From contig SAQR01000006.1 of assembly GCA_004020365.1 (NCBI GenBank), positions 1-64,000 on the forward strand: a stretch of 64,000 nt of DNA, given 5' to 3'. Under the pieces are notes generated by a model. That model was not told where the DNA came from and did not search any database. It worked only from the letters and a program-made list of their open reading frames with translations. This stretch comes from Mesorhizobium sp. Lineage in GTDB: Bacteria; Pseudomonadota; Alphaproteobacteria; Rhizobiales; Rhizobiaceae. The position numbers and the translations under genes are program-made. This document shows, in pieces, positions 27,789 to 35,903 of the stretch (positions within the stretch are counted from its first letter, which is position 1; each line of letters opens with the position of its first letter).

Positions 27789-29895
27789 TGGCAAGCTCGG
27801 CCTTGCCCGCCACCTTCAGCGCAAACGCATAGATGAAGGCGATTTCCTCGAGCCTGGAAAACCGGCCGGATGCGCCGGCATGACCGGAGTCCATATTGAT
27901 CTTGAACAGCACCGGATTGTCGCCGATCTTGCGGTCGCGCAGCCGCGCCACCCACTTGGCCGGCTCCCAATAGGTGACACGCGGGTCGGTGAGGCCGGCA
28001 AGCGCCAGGATCGGCGGATAGTCGAGCGCGGCGACATTGTCATAGGGCGAGTAGGCGGCGATCGTTCGGTAGTCCTCCTCCGAGGCGATCGGATTGCCCC
28101 ATTCCGGCCATTCCGGCGGCGTCAGCGGCAAGGTCGCGTCGAGCATGGTGGTGAGCACGTCGACGAACGGAACCTCGGCGACAATACCGCCGAAGCATTC
28201 CGGCGCCATATTCGCGACGGCGCCCATCAGCAGGCCGCCGGCCGAGCCGCCCTGGGCGACGATGCGGTCATGTTGCGTATAGCGTTCGGCGACGAGGTGG
28301 TGGGCGACTGCGATGAAGTCGGTGAACGTGTTCATTTTGTGCGCCCGCTTGCCGTCGTCGTACCAGCCATAGCCCTTGTCCTTGCCGCCGCGGACATGGG
28401 CAATCGCGTAGACGAAGCCGCGGTCGACCAGCGAAAGCAAATTGGTGTTAAAGGCGGCCGGGACCGTGATGCCGTAGGAGCCGTATCCGTAAAGCAGGCA
28501 AGGCGCTGATCCGTCGAGCGGCGTGTCGCGATGGTGAATGAGCGAGATCGGCACCAGTTCGCCGTCGGCTGCCGGCGCCATCAGCCGCCGCGTCACGTAC
28601 TGGTCCGGGTCGTGGCCGGACGGAACTTCCTGGGTCTTCAGCAGCACGCGGTCGCGAGTCCGCATGTTGTAGTCGAAGACCTGCGCCGGCGTTGTCATCG
28701 ACGAGTAGGAAAAGCGCATGATCTCGGTATCGTATTCATAGGATCCCGACAGGCCGAGCGAGAAGGCTTCCTCGTCGAAGGAGATGAGGTGTTCCTCGCC
28801 GCTGTTGCGGTCATGCACGACGATGCGCGGCAGGCCTTCCTTGCGCTCAAGCCTGACCATGTGGTCCTTGAAGCCGATCACCGAAAGGATCAGCCGGCCC
28901 GCTTCGTGCGGCACCAACTCCTGCCAGTTGGCGCGCACCGGGTCGCTCGCCGGCGCAGTCATGATCTTGAAATCCTTGGCGCCGTCGGCGTTGGTGAGAA
29001 TGAAGAAGACATCGCCGCCTTCTTCGAGGTCGTATTGCAGGCCGGTCTCGCGCGGAGCAACCAGCTTCGGTTCGGCGAACGGCTCGCTGGCGCTCATGAT
29101 GCGATATTCCGAGGTCTCGTGGTCGTTGATGCCAACCATGATCCACTCGTTGGAGCGTGTGCCGCCGACATTCATGAAGAAGCCCGGATCGCTTTCTTCG
29201 TAGATCAGCCGGTCGTTCTCAGGACTGTCGCCAAGGGCATGGAACAGCACCTTGGACGGTCGGTGGTTGGGATCGAGGCGGGTGTAGAAAAATCCGTCAT
29301 TTCCGGCATCCCACACGCCGCCGCCACCGGTATCCGGAATCTTGTCCGCCAGATCGTTGCCGTCGGCGAGATCGCGGACGCGAAGCGTGTAGAATTCGGA
29401 ACCCTTGTCGTCGAAGGCCCACAGAAGCTTGTGGTGATCGGTCGAATGGTCGACACCGCCGAGGCGGAAATAGGCCCTGCCTTCAGCCTCGCGATCGCCG
29501 TCGAGCAGGATCTCTTGGTCGCCGCCCTCGCGCGGCGTGCGGAAATAACGCGGCTGCTCGCCGCCAAGCTTGAAAGATGACCCATAGGCGTACGGCCCGT
29601 CCTTCATCGGCACGGACGAATCGTCCTCCTTGATGCGGCCCTTCATCTCCTTGAAAAGCTGCTTTCGCACCTGGGCGGTGTCGGCCATCAGCGCTGCCTG
29701 ATAGGCGTTCTCGGCTTCGAGATGGGCGCGGATCTGGCCGTCGAGCAGCGACGGATCCCTGAACATCTCTTGCCAGTTGTCGGCTCTCAGCCAGGCATAG
29801 TCGTCCGTCCGGGTAACTCCATGATGTATATCGAAGACCGGTCGCTTCTCTGGTTGCGGCGGGTTGACAGTCGTAAATGCTGGGGTTCGGGTCAT
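27745..29895 (-). CDS. ptrB: Oligopeptidase B-like S9 family serine peptidase
   Basis: A 716-residue cytosolic peptidase of the prolyl oligopeptidase family. An N-terminal seven-blade beta-propeller (about residues 70-430) is followed by an alpha/beta-hydrolase domain: the nucleophile is in AQGGSAGGLLMGA, and the histidine is in MDSGHAGASGRFSRL near the C-terminus. Length and order fit oligopeptidase B (PtrB), which cleaves after basic residues; a prolyl-specific variant cannot be excluded. About 13 C-terminal codons and the TAG stop come from a dispersed repeat. It is transcribed leftward and divergent from the SH3 protein gene. Confidence 0.9.
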   Translation of the reverse strand: MTRTPAFTTVNPPQPEKRPVFDIHHGVTRTDDYAWLRADNWQEMFRDPSLLDGQIRAHLEAENAYQAALMADTAQVRKQLFKEMKGRIKEDDSSVPMKDGPYAYGSSFKLGGEQPRYFRTPREGGDQEILLDGDREAEGRAYFRLGGVDHSTDHHKLLWAFDDKGSEFYTLRVRDLADGNDLADKIPDTGGGGVWDAGNDGFFYTRLDPNHRPSKVLFHALGDSPENDRLIYEESDPGFFMNVGGTRSNEWIMVGINDHETSEYRIMSASEPFAEPKLVAPRETGLQYDLEEGGDVFFILTNADGAKDFKIMTAPASDPVRANWQELVPHEAGRLILSVIGFKDHMVRLERKEGLPRIVVHDRNSGEEHLISFDEEAFSLGLSGSYEYDTEIMRFSYSSMTTPAQVFDYNMRTRDRVLLKTQEVPSGHDPDQYVTRRLMAPAADGELVPISLIHHRDTPLDGSAPCLLYGYGSYGITVPAAFNTNLLSLVDRGFVYAIAHVRGGKDKGYGWYDDGKRAHKMNTFTDFIAVAHHLVAERYTQHDRIVAQGGSAGGLLMGAVANMAPECFGGIVAEVPFVDVLTTMLDATLPLTPPEWPEWGNPIASEEDYRTIAAYSPYDNVAALDYPPILALAGLTDPRVTYWEPAKWVARLRDRKIGDNPVLFKINMDSGHAGASGRFSRLEEIAFIYAFALKVAGKAELATTAPPTLLDAQTAL

Positions 29896-30013
29896 TGCGT
29901 CTCGCTGTGGAAGTTATTTGAATGGCGAATGAACACGCCGATCAGCGCGGGTTCAAGAGCCGGAGTATATGTTTGCGTCGGGCTCCAGAAGATGAGCCGG
30001 AGGAGTGAGAAAA

Positions 30014-30382
30014 ATGAAGTTCCGTTTTCACGCTGCTGCGGCTTTCGCCGTCGCTTCGACAGTCTTGGCCTTTATCGGTCAATCTCATGCAACCGTGTTC
30101 GCAGCTTGGCAAGTGACCAACCTTCCGTTTGGCGACACGCTCAACGTGCGCAAGTATCCGGCGGGATCGTCCCAGAAGCAGGCCGCCTATCCCAACGGTG
30201 CTGTTTTGCAGATGACCGGGAGATGCACCGGCGGCATAAACCTGCTCGACATCGCCAAGCAGCCGGTTTCGAGGCAGGAACAGGAGGTCCGCTATCGCTG
30301 GTGCGAAGTCTGGCACGATCCGGCACAGAACGGCAATTTCGTCACCGGCTGGGTCTACGGAAAATACATCACCCCACAGTGA
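30014..30382 (+). CDS. Small exported SH3-like domain protein
   Basis: A 122-residue protein with a Sec signal peptide (MKFRFHAAAAFAVASTVLAFIGQSHA). The mature part is a bacterial SH3-like domain (TNLPFGDTLNVRKYPAGSSQ, then VRYRWCEVWHDPAQNGNFVTGWVYGKYI), a fold that often binds peptidoglycan or proteins in the periplasm. The start is ATG 30014, with AGGAG at 30001-30005, 8 bases upstream. It stands alone, and its function is not known. Confidence 0.8.
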   Translation: MKFRFHAAAAFAVASTVLAFIGQSHATVFAAWQVTNLPFGDTLNVRKYPAGSSQKQAAYPNGAVLQMTGRCTGGINLLDIAKQPVSRQEQEVRYRWCEVWHDPAQNGNFVTGWVYGKYITPQ

Positions 30383-30809
30383 TGGATCGGTGCCGGTCCA
30401 CGGCGCTGATTTCCGGCTTGTTTGCAACAGCAAATCGCAACCTGTGGTTTTGTAAAATCTAAAAACAACCAGATAGCCTGCACCACAACCAAGCATAGCC
30501 AAGCATTGAGATTTTTTTACTGGCTCTCATGGATGTAACGGCAGCTGGACCTTGCGTCCGCCGCTGCTGGGCTGGCCAGAAAATATCGCAAAGTTACAGA
30601 GCGCACGAAAGGTTGAAGCTGATCGTCGAATAATTTATTGCCGTCGATGAATACAGCGCAAGAAGCGAATTGACTTACTTGGTTTAGTGGCTCATTAGGA
30701 TGTTGCGACGCGAATCGCAGAGGCTCTTTCCTGCAAAAATTTCGCGCGATGCCCGACCTATCAAAAATAGGGCGCAGGTAGAAACAACTCACGTTGGGGC
30801 CAGGAAGCC
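30383..30809. other. Long AT-rich intergenic region upstream of mucR
   Basis: About 430 bases without a gene I can support; the one open frame (30517-30792, minus) has no recognisable domain or ribosome site. T-runs (TTTTTTT near 30510) and AT-rich patches suit the autoregulated promoter regions of MucR/Ros family genes, which bind AT-rich sites in their own promoters. The motif CCAAGCAT occurs twice at about 30488-30505. Confidence 0.4.
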
Positions 30810-31235
30810 ATGGATATTATCGAAACACCTTCCAGAAATAGTGATGCGCTGATCGAATTGACGGCCGACGTCGTAGCCGCCTATGTCAGCAACAACCCAG
30901 TGCCGGTCGGCGAGCTGCCTAGCCTCATCGCCGATGTCCATGCCGCTCTCGGGCGCGTGGGCGGGGCCAGTGAACAGCCTCCTGCCGACAAGCAGAAGCC
31001 GGCAGTAAATCCGAAACGCTCCGTCCATGACGACTACATCGTCTGTCTTGAAGACGGCAAGAAGTTCAAGTCTCTGAAGCGTCACTTGATGACCCACTAC
31101 GGTCTGACGCCCGACGAGTATCGTGAAAAATGGGGCCTGGACGCAAGCTACCCGATGGTTGCTCCCAACTATGCTGCCGCCCGCTCACAGCTCGCCAAGA
31201 AGATGGGTCTCGGCCGCAAGCGCAAGGGGCGCTGA
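30810..31235 (+). CDS. mucR: MucR/Ros-family zinc-finger transcriptional regulator
   Basis: A 141-residue nucleoid-binding regulator of exopolysaccharide, motility and symbiosis genes in rhizobia. The Ros/MucR zinc-finger ligands are C79, D82, H92 and H96 in [18 protein letters not shown]: the second Cys of Agrobacterium Ros (C79/C82/H92/H97) is replaced by Asp. Cys-Asp-His2 zinc sites are known for Mesorhizobium Ros homologues. The C-terminal [12 protein letters not shown] and a basic GLGRKRKGR tail are conserved. It is followed by a strong terminator at 31271-31294. Several paralogues usually exist per genome, so the exact copy cannot be named. Confidence 0.9.
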   Translation: MDIIETPSRNSDALIELTADVVAAYVSNNPVPVGELPSLIADVHAALGRVGGASEQPPADKQKPAVNPKRSVHDDYIVCLEDGKKFKSLKRHLMTHYGLTPDEYREKWGLDASYPMVAPNYAAARSQLAKKMGLGRKRKGR

Positions 31236-31270
31236 TACCGGCTCTCTTCCCAACCTGGGTTAGATGATCA

Positions 31271-31294
31271 ACGGCGCCTCCGGGCGCCGTTTTG
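31271..31294 (+). terminator. Rho-independent terminator of mucR
   Basis: A perfect 8-bp GC-rich stem, ACGGCGCC/GGCGCCGT, with a TCCG loop and a TTTT tail, 35 bases after the mucR stop. Confidence 0.88.
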
Positions 31295-31380
31295 ATCTTG
31301 GGGCGATGCTGGAGCAAGCGATATGCGTTGCGACATGTGCGGCTCCGATCATGTCGGGCCATCGCGCGCTGTTCGTCTGA

Positions 31381-31809
31381 TCAGGCCGTCTGCTTCAAGG
31401 CCGCCTCGGCGTCGCGCTTGATGCGCTTGACCATCGAACGAAGACCATTGGCGCGTTGCGGCGACAGGTGCTCGTCGAGCCCGAGTGCCTTCAGCGTGGC
31501 TTCCGCGTCGGTTTTCTGGATCTCGCTGGCGGGTCGTCTGGAAAACAGCGCCAGCATGATAGCGACGAGGCCGCGCACGATATGCGCGTCCGAATCACCG
31601 GCGAAGGTGACGACTGGGTCTGGCCCCGGTCCATACTCGGTGGTCAGCCAGACCTGGCTGACGCAGCCGGGCACCTTGTTGGCGGGGTTGCGTTCTTCAT
31701 CGGGAAACGGCGGCAGGGCCTCGCCCAGTTCGATCACATAGCGATAGCGGTCTTCCCACTCGTCAAGCAGGGAGAAGTCGTCGCGGATCGTTTGGATCGT
31801 CGTGGTCAT
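31381..31809 (-). CDS. sufE: Cysteine desulfuration protein SufE
   Basis: A 142-residue sulfur acceptor that takes persulfide from SufS and passes it to SufB in Fe-S cluster assembly. The acceptor cysteine is C49 in NKVPGCVSQVW, and the family pattern around DSDAHIVRGLVAIMLALFSRRPASEI and SPQRANGLRSMVKRI is intact. The start is ATG 31809 (MTTTIQTIRDDF); an open frame extends upstream to 31866 without conserved sequence. It is isolated from other suf genes, as in many rhizobia. Confidence 0.92.
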   Translation of the reverse strand: MTTTIQTIRDDFSLLDEWEDRYRYVIELGEALPPFPDEERNPANKVPGCVSQVWLTTEYGPGPDPVVTFAGDSDAHIVRGLVAIMLALFSRRPASEIQKTDAEATLKALGLDEHLSPQRANGLRSMVKRIKRDAEAALKQTA

Positions 31810-31920
31810 AGCCCGGATATAATCATCCGGCGACGCCGCGTCACGGAAAAAGAGGAAAAACACCATAGGCGTCAGAGCGCTGACGGCCCGCGGTCAGTGA
31901 CAGATGCGCTGAAAAATATC

Positions 31921-32271
31921 TCAGTTTTTCGCCGGCAAGTGGACTTTCGCCGGCAAGACGAAGTCTTCGGGCACGCTGCCGGTCGTTGTCGCCGTGTCGG
32001 GTTCGGCGGTCTTGTCGTCCAACATGGCAGCCGCGATCTTGGCTGTCTCCCTGGCCCGGGCGCTGATCGTGTGCATTGCGGACTTGCCGGTCTCGCAGAC
32101 GTCGGGCTTGCGCTCGCATATGCCGGCAATGTCGCCGACCGCCTCGCGTGCCGCAAACAACGCCTGGATCGGCCCGACGCTTTTGTGGCCCGTCTCGTCG
32201 GAGCCGACATTCAGCGGCAGCGCCAGAAGCACCAGCGAAAACCAGAAAGCCATTCTGATCAGAAAGCCCAT
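31921..32271 (-). CDS. DUF5330-like exported protein
   Basis: A 116-residue protein with an N-terminal signal or anchor (about residues 3-24) and a small helical region with two cysteines in GICERKPDVCETG. It ends in a flexible tail rich in Asp, Thr and Ala. The pattern resembles the DUF5330 family, known mainly from Rhizobiales and without assigned function. It is in the same direction as sufE, 111 bases upstream. Confidence 0.7.
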   Translation of the reverse strand: MGFLIRMAFWFSLVLLALPLNVGSDETGHKSVGPIQALFAAREAVGDIAGICERKPDVCETGKSAMHTISARARETAKIAAAMLDDKTAEPDTATTTGSVPEDFVLPAKVHLPAKN

Positions 32272-32748
32272 CTGTTTGCCCTCATTCGTGACCGGATCAT
32301 GCGTTCGTGCGGCATGGCAATGACCTCTTTATGGGTACGATAGTGGCATGGACGCGCAAAGGACGGCTTGCCCGGTCAGCGAAAATTTTCCTCAAATTTT
32401 AGGCAAATTCGAAACGAAGCATTTTGCAATGGATTCGTCTCAAATCCAGCCGATTTTCTTCACTTAAGGTTAACCATCTATCCGGCTGTTTTCCTTAGCT
32501 ATTTTGCATAAGAACGGCTTACCAGGGGCGATTGTCAGAGGCCGAAGGGGCGGTTCGCCCGGATAACGCTCCATTTACTATGGCCGCAATCGCCAAGATT
32601 TGGCGGCGCCGGCCTCCCAATATCTGCCTCGGGCCGGGCATTGAGCGGTCCTGCCTTATCCATTCCTTAAACGCTGGATGCGAGTTTCAGATCAACAAAA
32701 GCAAGCTGCGAAGCAGGGCTGTTCACGACCAGGTGCGAGTGCGTTGAG
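32272..32748. promoter_or_regulatory. AT-rich regulatory region upstream of a DivJ/PdhS-like kinase
   Basis: About 480 bases with no supportable gene. The stretch from 32380 to 32520 is distinctly AT-rich and contains TTAACCAT at 32470-32477, which resembles a CtrA half-site, preceded by TTAAGG. This would fit a promoter for the kinase gene downstream, but a full TTAA-N7-TTAA site is not present. Confidence 0.35.
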
Positions 32749-34548
32749 TTGAGTTCGATAAGAGCCAGATACGTTGAGTTGCCCGGCGCGATGGCAGCCG
32801 CTTGCGAACGTATGGTTCATCCGTCGGTCGAACGGAACGACCGCCGGTGCCAGAGGCGGTTTATCGGTGTCATGCTGGCCGCTCCGTTCTTTGCCGCAGG
32901 CGCAGCAGTCACGCTGGTCACCTCGGGCATGGGCGTGGCCGTGACCATGGCTGCGATCTTTGCGACGTTCGGCCTCTGCTGGTTTGCTGCCTTGCTGGTG
33001 GCCGCATCGGGCAAGATGGCGTTCGCCAGCCGGGTCGCCCTGATGATGGGCAGTCTTGCTCTTGCCGGTATCATTGCCGCGGCGGGCGGGATGGCCTCGC
33101 CGGTCGCCATGCTTGTCGTGGCGCTGCCGTTCGAAGCCTGGTGGATCGGCGCGTCTCGTCGCGCTGCACTCTGGGGTGCCGTATCCGCATGTGTCGCCAT
33201 CCTGCTGCAGGCCTTTGCCGGTTCCGTCTTTCCGTTCGGTCCGGCGGTAACAGCCGCCTGGCATTGGCTGCTGCCGCTGGCTTGGGCGCTCACCCTCGTT
33301 CCCCGCGTCGCAGCGCCTGGCAGCCCGGCCGGCGCGCAGCTTGATCCGGCGACCGACGATCGGCTCGAGAACATCATCGACGCCGTTGTCCTGCGGGCCG
33401 GCAGGCATGGCGAGGTTCTCGATGCGTCGGCAAAGGCGCGCACGATCCTGAAGCTGCAGCCGGAGCTGCTGTTCGGTACCGGCCTGTTCGACCGTATCCA
33501 TCTGTCCGATCGCGTCGCATACCTCAGCGCGCTGGCCGACATGCGCGACGGCGCGCTGGCGCGCCGGCTGGATGTTCGCGTCCGGCTGCCGCAAAACGGC
33601 AATGGTCCGACGGCGGACAATTACCGGCCGTTTTCGCTTGAATTGGCGCGCGGGGAAGAGCAGCAGGACGTCCTCACGTTCGTCCTGCGCGAAAACGACG
33701 AACTCGCCGGCTTGCGCCAAGAGCTTGCCGCTGCGAAAGAGGCGGCCGCGTCTGCCGAAGTGGCAAAGGGACGGTTTCTGGCGGTCGTCAGCCACGAGTT
33801 GCGCACGCCGTTGAACGCCATCATCGGTTTTTCCGACATGCTGCTGCATGAAATGTTCGGCACCTTCAAGGATCCGCGCCAGAAGGAATATGTCGGCCTG
33901 GTCAAGGAGTCCGGCCAGCATCTGCTTGCCGTCGTCACCTCGATACTCGACGTATCGAGGATCGAAGCCGGCGCCTACGCGACCGAGCCGGAACCATTCC
34001 GTTTCGTGGAAGCGGTCGAAATGTGCCAGTCGATGATGCGCTTGCAGGCCGAGGCAAAGAACGTCGATCTACAGGCCCAGATCGCACCGGATGCAGGCGA
34101 GATAAACGCCGATCGTCGTGCCGTGCAGCAGATACTCATCAACCTCGTCTCCAACGCCATAAAATTCACGCCCGATGGTGGCGATGTCGTCGTCGGCGCC
34201 AAGCGGATCGGCTCGCGACTGCATTTCTGGGTCAGGGACACCGGCATCGGCATCGCCGAGGAAGACTTTGCCAATCTCGGCAAGCCGTTCATGCAGATCC
34301 AGAACGACTATACGCGCCGCTTCGAAGGGACCGGGCTCGGCCTGTCGCTGGTGAAGGGTCTGGTGGCGCTGCACGAGGGCACGATGTCGATCGAAAGCAT
34401 GCCGGGCGAGGGCACCACGGTCACGATCAGTTTGCCGGTGAACGGACCGAAAGGACGTTCGAATGACAAGCCCGGCGTACTGCCGATACCTGCGGCCCAG
34501 GCGGAGACGAAAGGGGACAGGCATGGCTCGCTCCGCAAAACAGCCTAA
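32749..34548 (+). CDS. Membrane sensor histidine kinase, DivJ/PdhS-like
   Basis: A 599-residue (from TTG 32749) or 585-residue (from ATG 32791) kinase. The N-terminal half has four to six transmembrane segments (about residues 40-200). A short PAS-like region (about 215-330) precedes HisKA with the phospho-acceptor in VSHELRTPLNAIIGFSDMLL, and a complete HATPase domain follows (NLVSNAIKFTPDGGD, DTGIGIAEEDFANLGKPF, GTGLGLSLVK). The HisKA sequence is of the DivJ/PleC/PdhS type, so DivK and PleD are the likely partners; this is inference. The start is uncertain. Its 3' end overlaps the peptidoglycan-binding gene by 26 bases. Confidence 0.85.
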   Translation: MSSIRARYVELPGAMAAACERMVHPSVERNDRRCQRRFIGVMLAAPFFAAGAAVTLVTSGMGVAVTMAAIFATFGLCWFAALLVAASGKMAFASRVALMMGSLALAGIIAAAGGMASPVAMLVVALPFEAWWIGASRRAALWGAVSACVAILLQAFAGSVFPFGPAVTAAWHWLLPLAWALTLVPRVAAPGSPAGAQLDPATDDRLENIIDAVVLRAGRHGEVLDASAKARTILKLQPELLFGTGLFDRIHLSDRVAYLSALADMRDGALARRLDVRVRLPQNGNGPTADNYRPFSLELARGEEQQDVLTFVLRENDELAGLRQELAAAKEAAASAEVAKGRFLAVVSHELRTPLNAIIGFSDMLLHEMFGTFKDPRQKEYVGLVKESGQHLLAVVTSILDVSRIEAGAYATEPEPFRFVEAVEMCQSMMRLQAEAKNVDLQAQIAPDAGEINADRRAVQQILINLVSNAIKFTPDGGDVVVGAKRIGSRLHFWVRDTGIGIAEEDFANLGKPFMQIQNDYTRRFEGTGLGLSLVKGLVALHEGTMSIESMPGEGTTVTISLPVNGPKGRSNDKPGVLPIPAAQAETKGDRHGSLRKTA

Positions 34549-35284
34549 GGCGGTCAAGCGCCGCGGCAATGCCTTCCAGCGCAGCGCAGTCGCCCTCGGC
34601 AGCCAGATTTCACGCAACCCGGTTCTGGTTGGCGGTTCGACCGCCTTCCTGGTGACGCTGTTCTACGTCTCGGCGAACGCTTTGTGGTATCAGCCTTTTC
34701 CTCATGCCGGCGCTTTTTTTGCGACCAGGAGCATGGAGGGCTTTCCTCGAGCCGGCGCCGACGAGCCTGAAACCACCATCAACATCGTGCGGCCGGACCC
34801 GGTCAAGAGCGATCCGGTCGTCGAGCAGGTCCAGGGCATATTGAAGGATCTCGATTTCTACTCCGGCACCGTCGACGGTATTTCCGGCCCCAACACGCGT
34901 AAGGCCATCCAGGCCTATCAGCAGAAGGTCGGGCTCAACGCCTCCGGCGAGATCGACAGCATTCTGCTCGATCAACTGGGCGCCACGCCAACCGCCTCGA
35001 CAGTCGTGCCGCATCCGGCACCCCGTCCGGACGACACGGCTGCGATTACCGTTTCCGCTTCGGCGCCGGCCGATGCGCCGGCGCAGGCACCCGACGCCCG
35101 CATCATCAAGATCCAGGCTGGGTTGAAGGCATTCGGCAATGACGACATGCAACTCGATGGCGTAGTCGGGGCCCGCACCAAGGCAGCGATCAAGGAGTTC
35201 CAGTCGCTGTTCGGGCTGCCTGAGACCGGCGAGCCCGATGAGGTCGTCTACGTCAAGATGCGCGAGATCGGCCTGACCAACTGA
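34523..35284 (+). CDS. Membrane-anchored protein with two peptidoglycan-binding domains
   Basis: A 253-residue protein with one transmembrane helix (about residues 35-52) and two PG_binding_1 repeats outside the membrane: residues about 95-150 (VQGILKDLDFYSGTVDGISGPNTRKAIQAYQQ) and about 195-245 (IQAGLKAFGNDDMQLDGVVGARTKAAIKEFQ), joined by a Pro/Ala-rich linker. The start is ATG 34523, within the kinase gene, with GGGGA 6 bases upstream. Overlap with the kinase gene suggests they are co-expressed and that the kinase may act in cell-envelope or division control. Confidence 0.85.
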   Translation: MARSAKQPKAVKRRGNAFQRSAVALGSQISRNPVLVGGSTAFLVTLFYVSANALWYQPFPHAGAFFATRSMEGFPRAGADEPETTINIVRPDPVKSDPVVEQVQGILKDLDFYSGTVDGISGPNTRKAIQAYQQKVGLNASGEIDSILLDQLGATPTASTVVPHPAPRPDDTAAITVSASAPADAPAQAPDARIIKIQAGLKAFGNDDMQLDGVVGARTKAAIKEFQSLFGLPETGEPDEVVYVKMREIGLTN

Positions 35285-35363
35285 TCGGCGGAGGCAGGCG
35301 GTTTTGCTTTCGCTCAAACGCAAAGCGCTCTAAGTACCGTCCGATGTCGTCCAGAATGCTGCC

Positions 35364-35711
35364 ATGCGCGTAACCACCGATCTGTGGGTGTCGGCCCTGT
35401 TGCGCCGGGTTTTCGGCGCCGGCGGCTTTGCCGCCGTGGTCAAGCGCGGCGCAACCGAGGCCGGCGCCGTCTTCGTGCTGGCGCGGGGCCGCATGGGTGA
35501 GATTGCCTTGTTTGGACCGGCGCCGCAAACGAGCTACGATTCAGCCAAACCCGACGACCGCTTCTTCAATCTGCTCGGTGCCGGCGACGATGCCGCCGTC
35601 TTTGACGCGCGACTGGAAAGGGAGAAGAAATTCGATCCCGACATCTGGGTGGTTGAGATCGAGGCCGGCTCTGCTCCCGTCGAGGAGCTTATTTCCGTCA
35701 AGTCGCAATAG
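35364..35711 (+). CDS. DUF1491 family protein
   Basis: A 115-residue soluble protein typical of DUF1491 in alphaproteobacteria: it begins RVTTDLWVSALLRRVFGAGGFAAVVKRGATEAG, and includes FDPDIWVVEIE near the end. Function is not known; no signal peptide or membrane segment is seen. It is 79 bases after the peptidoglycan-binding gene and could be part of the same transcript. Confidence 0.82.
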   Translation: MRVTTDLWVSALLRRVFGAGGFAAVVKRGATEAGAVFVLARGRMGEIALFGPAPQTSYDSAKPDDRFFNLLGAGDDAAVFDARLEREKKFDPDIWVVEIEAGSAPVEELISVKSQ

Positions 35712-35773
35712 CGACATGCAGACAAAGGCTTAGAGCGTTCGCTTGAATCTCTTTTCAGGCGCGACGCGCCTTA

Positions 35774-35903
35774 ATGCATGTCGCGCAAAAGCATGCCCTC
35801 GGGCCTGACCCGAGGGTGTGCAGCGGTTTTGCGATAACGACATGCATAAAACAACAACCTAAAGCGCGTCGCATGAGGCCGGTCAAACGCGACGCGCTTT
35901 AGG
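35774..35903. repeat. 130-bp dispersed palindromic repeat, copy 1
   Basis: Matches 46145-46274 along its full 130-bp length with few differences. It starts TGCATGTCGCGCAAAAGC, has a CCCTCGGGC...GAGGG hairpin, then a perfect 12-bp stem, AAAGCGCGTCGC/GCGACGCGCTTT. The right-hand arm lies within the 3' end of the DUF2336 gene and supplies its last five codons and stop. Confidence 0.88.

Noticed and set aside
30517-30792. A 91-codon minus-strand frame upstream of mucR
   Set aside because: No ribosome site, no domain, and it fills what is probably the mucR regulatory region.
32532-32747. A 71-codon plus-strand frame before the DivJ-like kinase
   Set aside because: No conserved pattern or ribosome site; probably part of the leader region.
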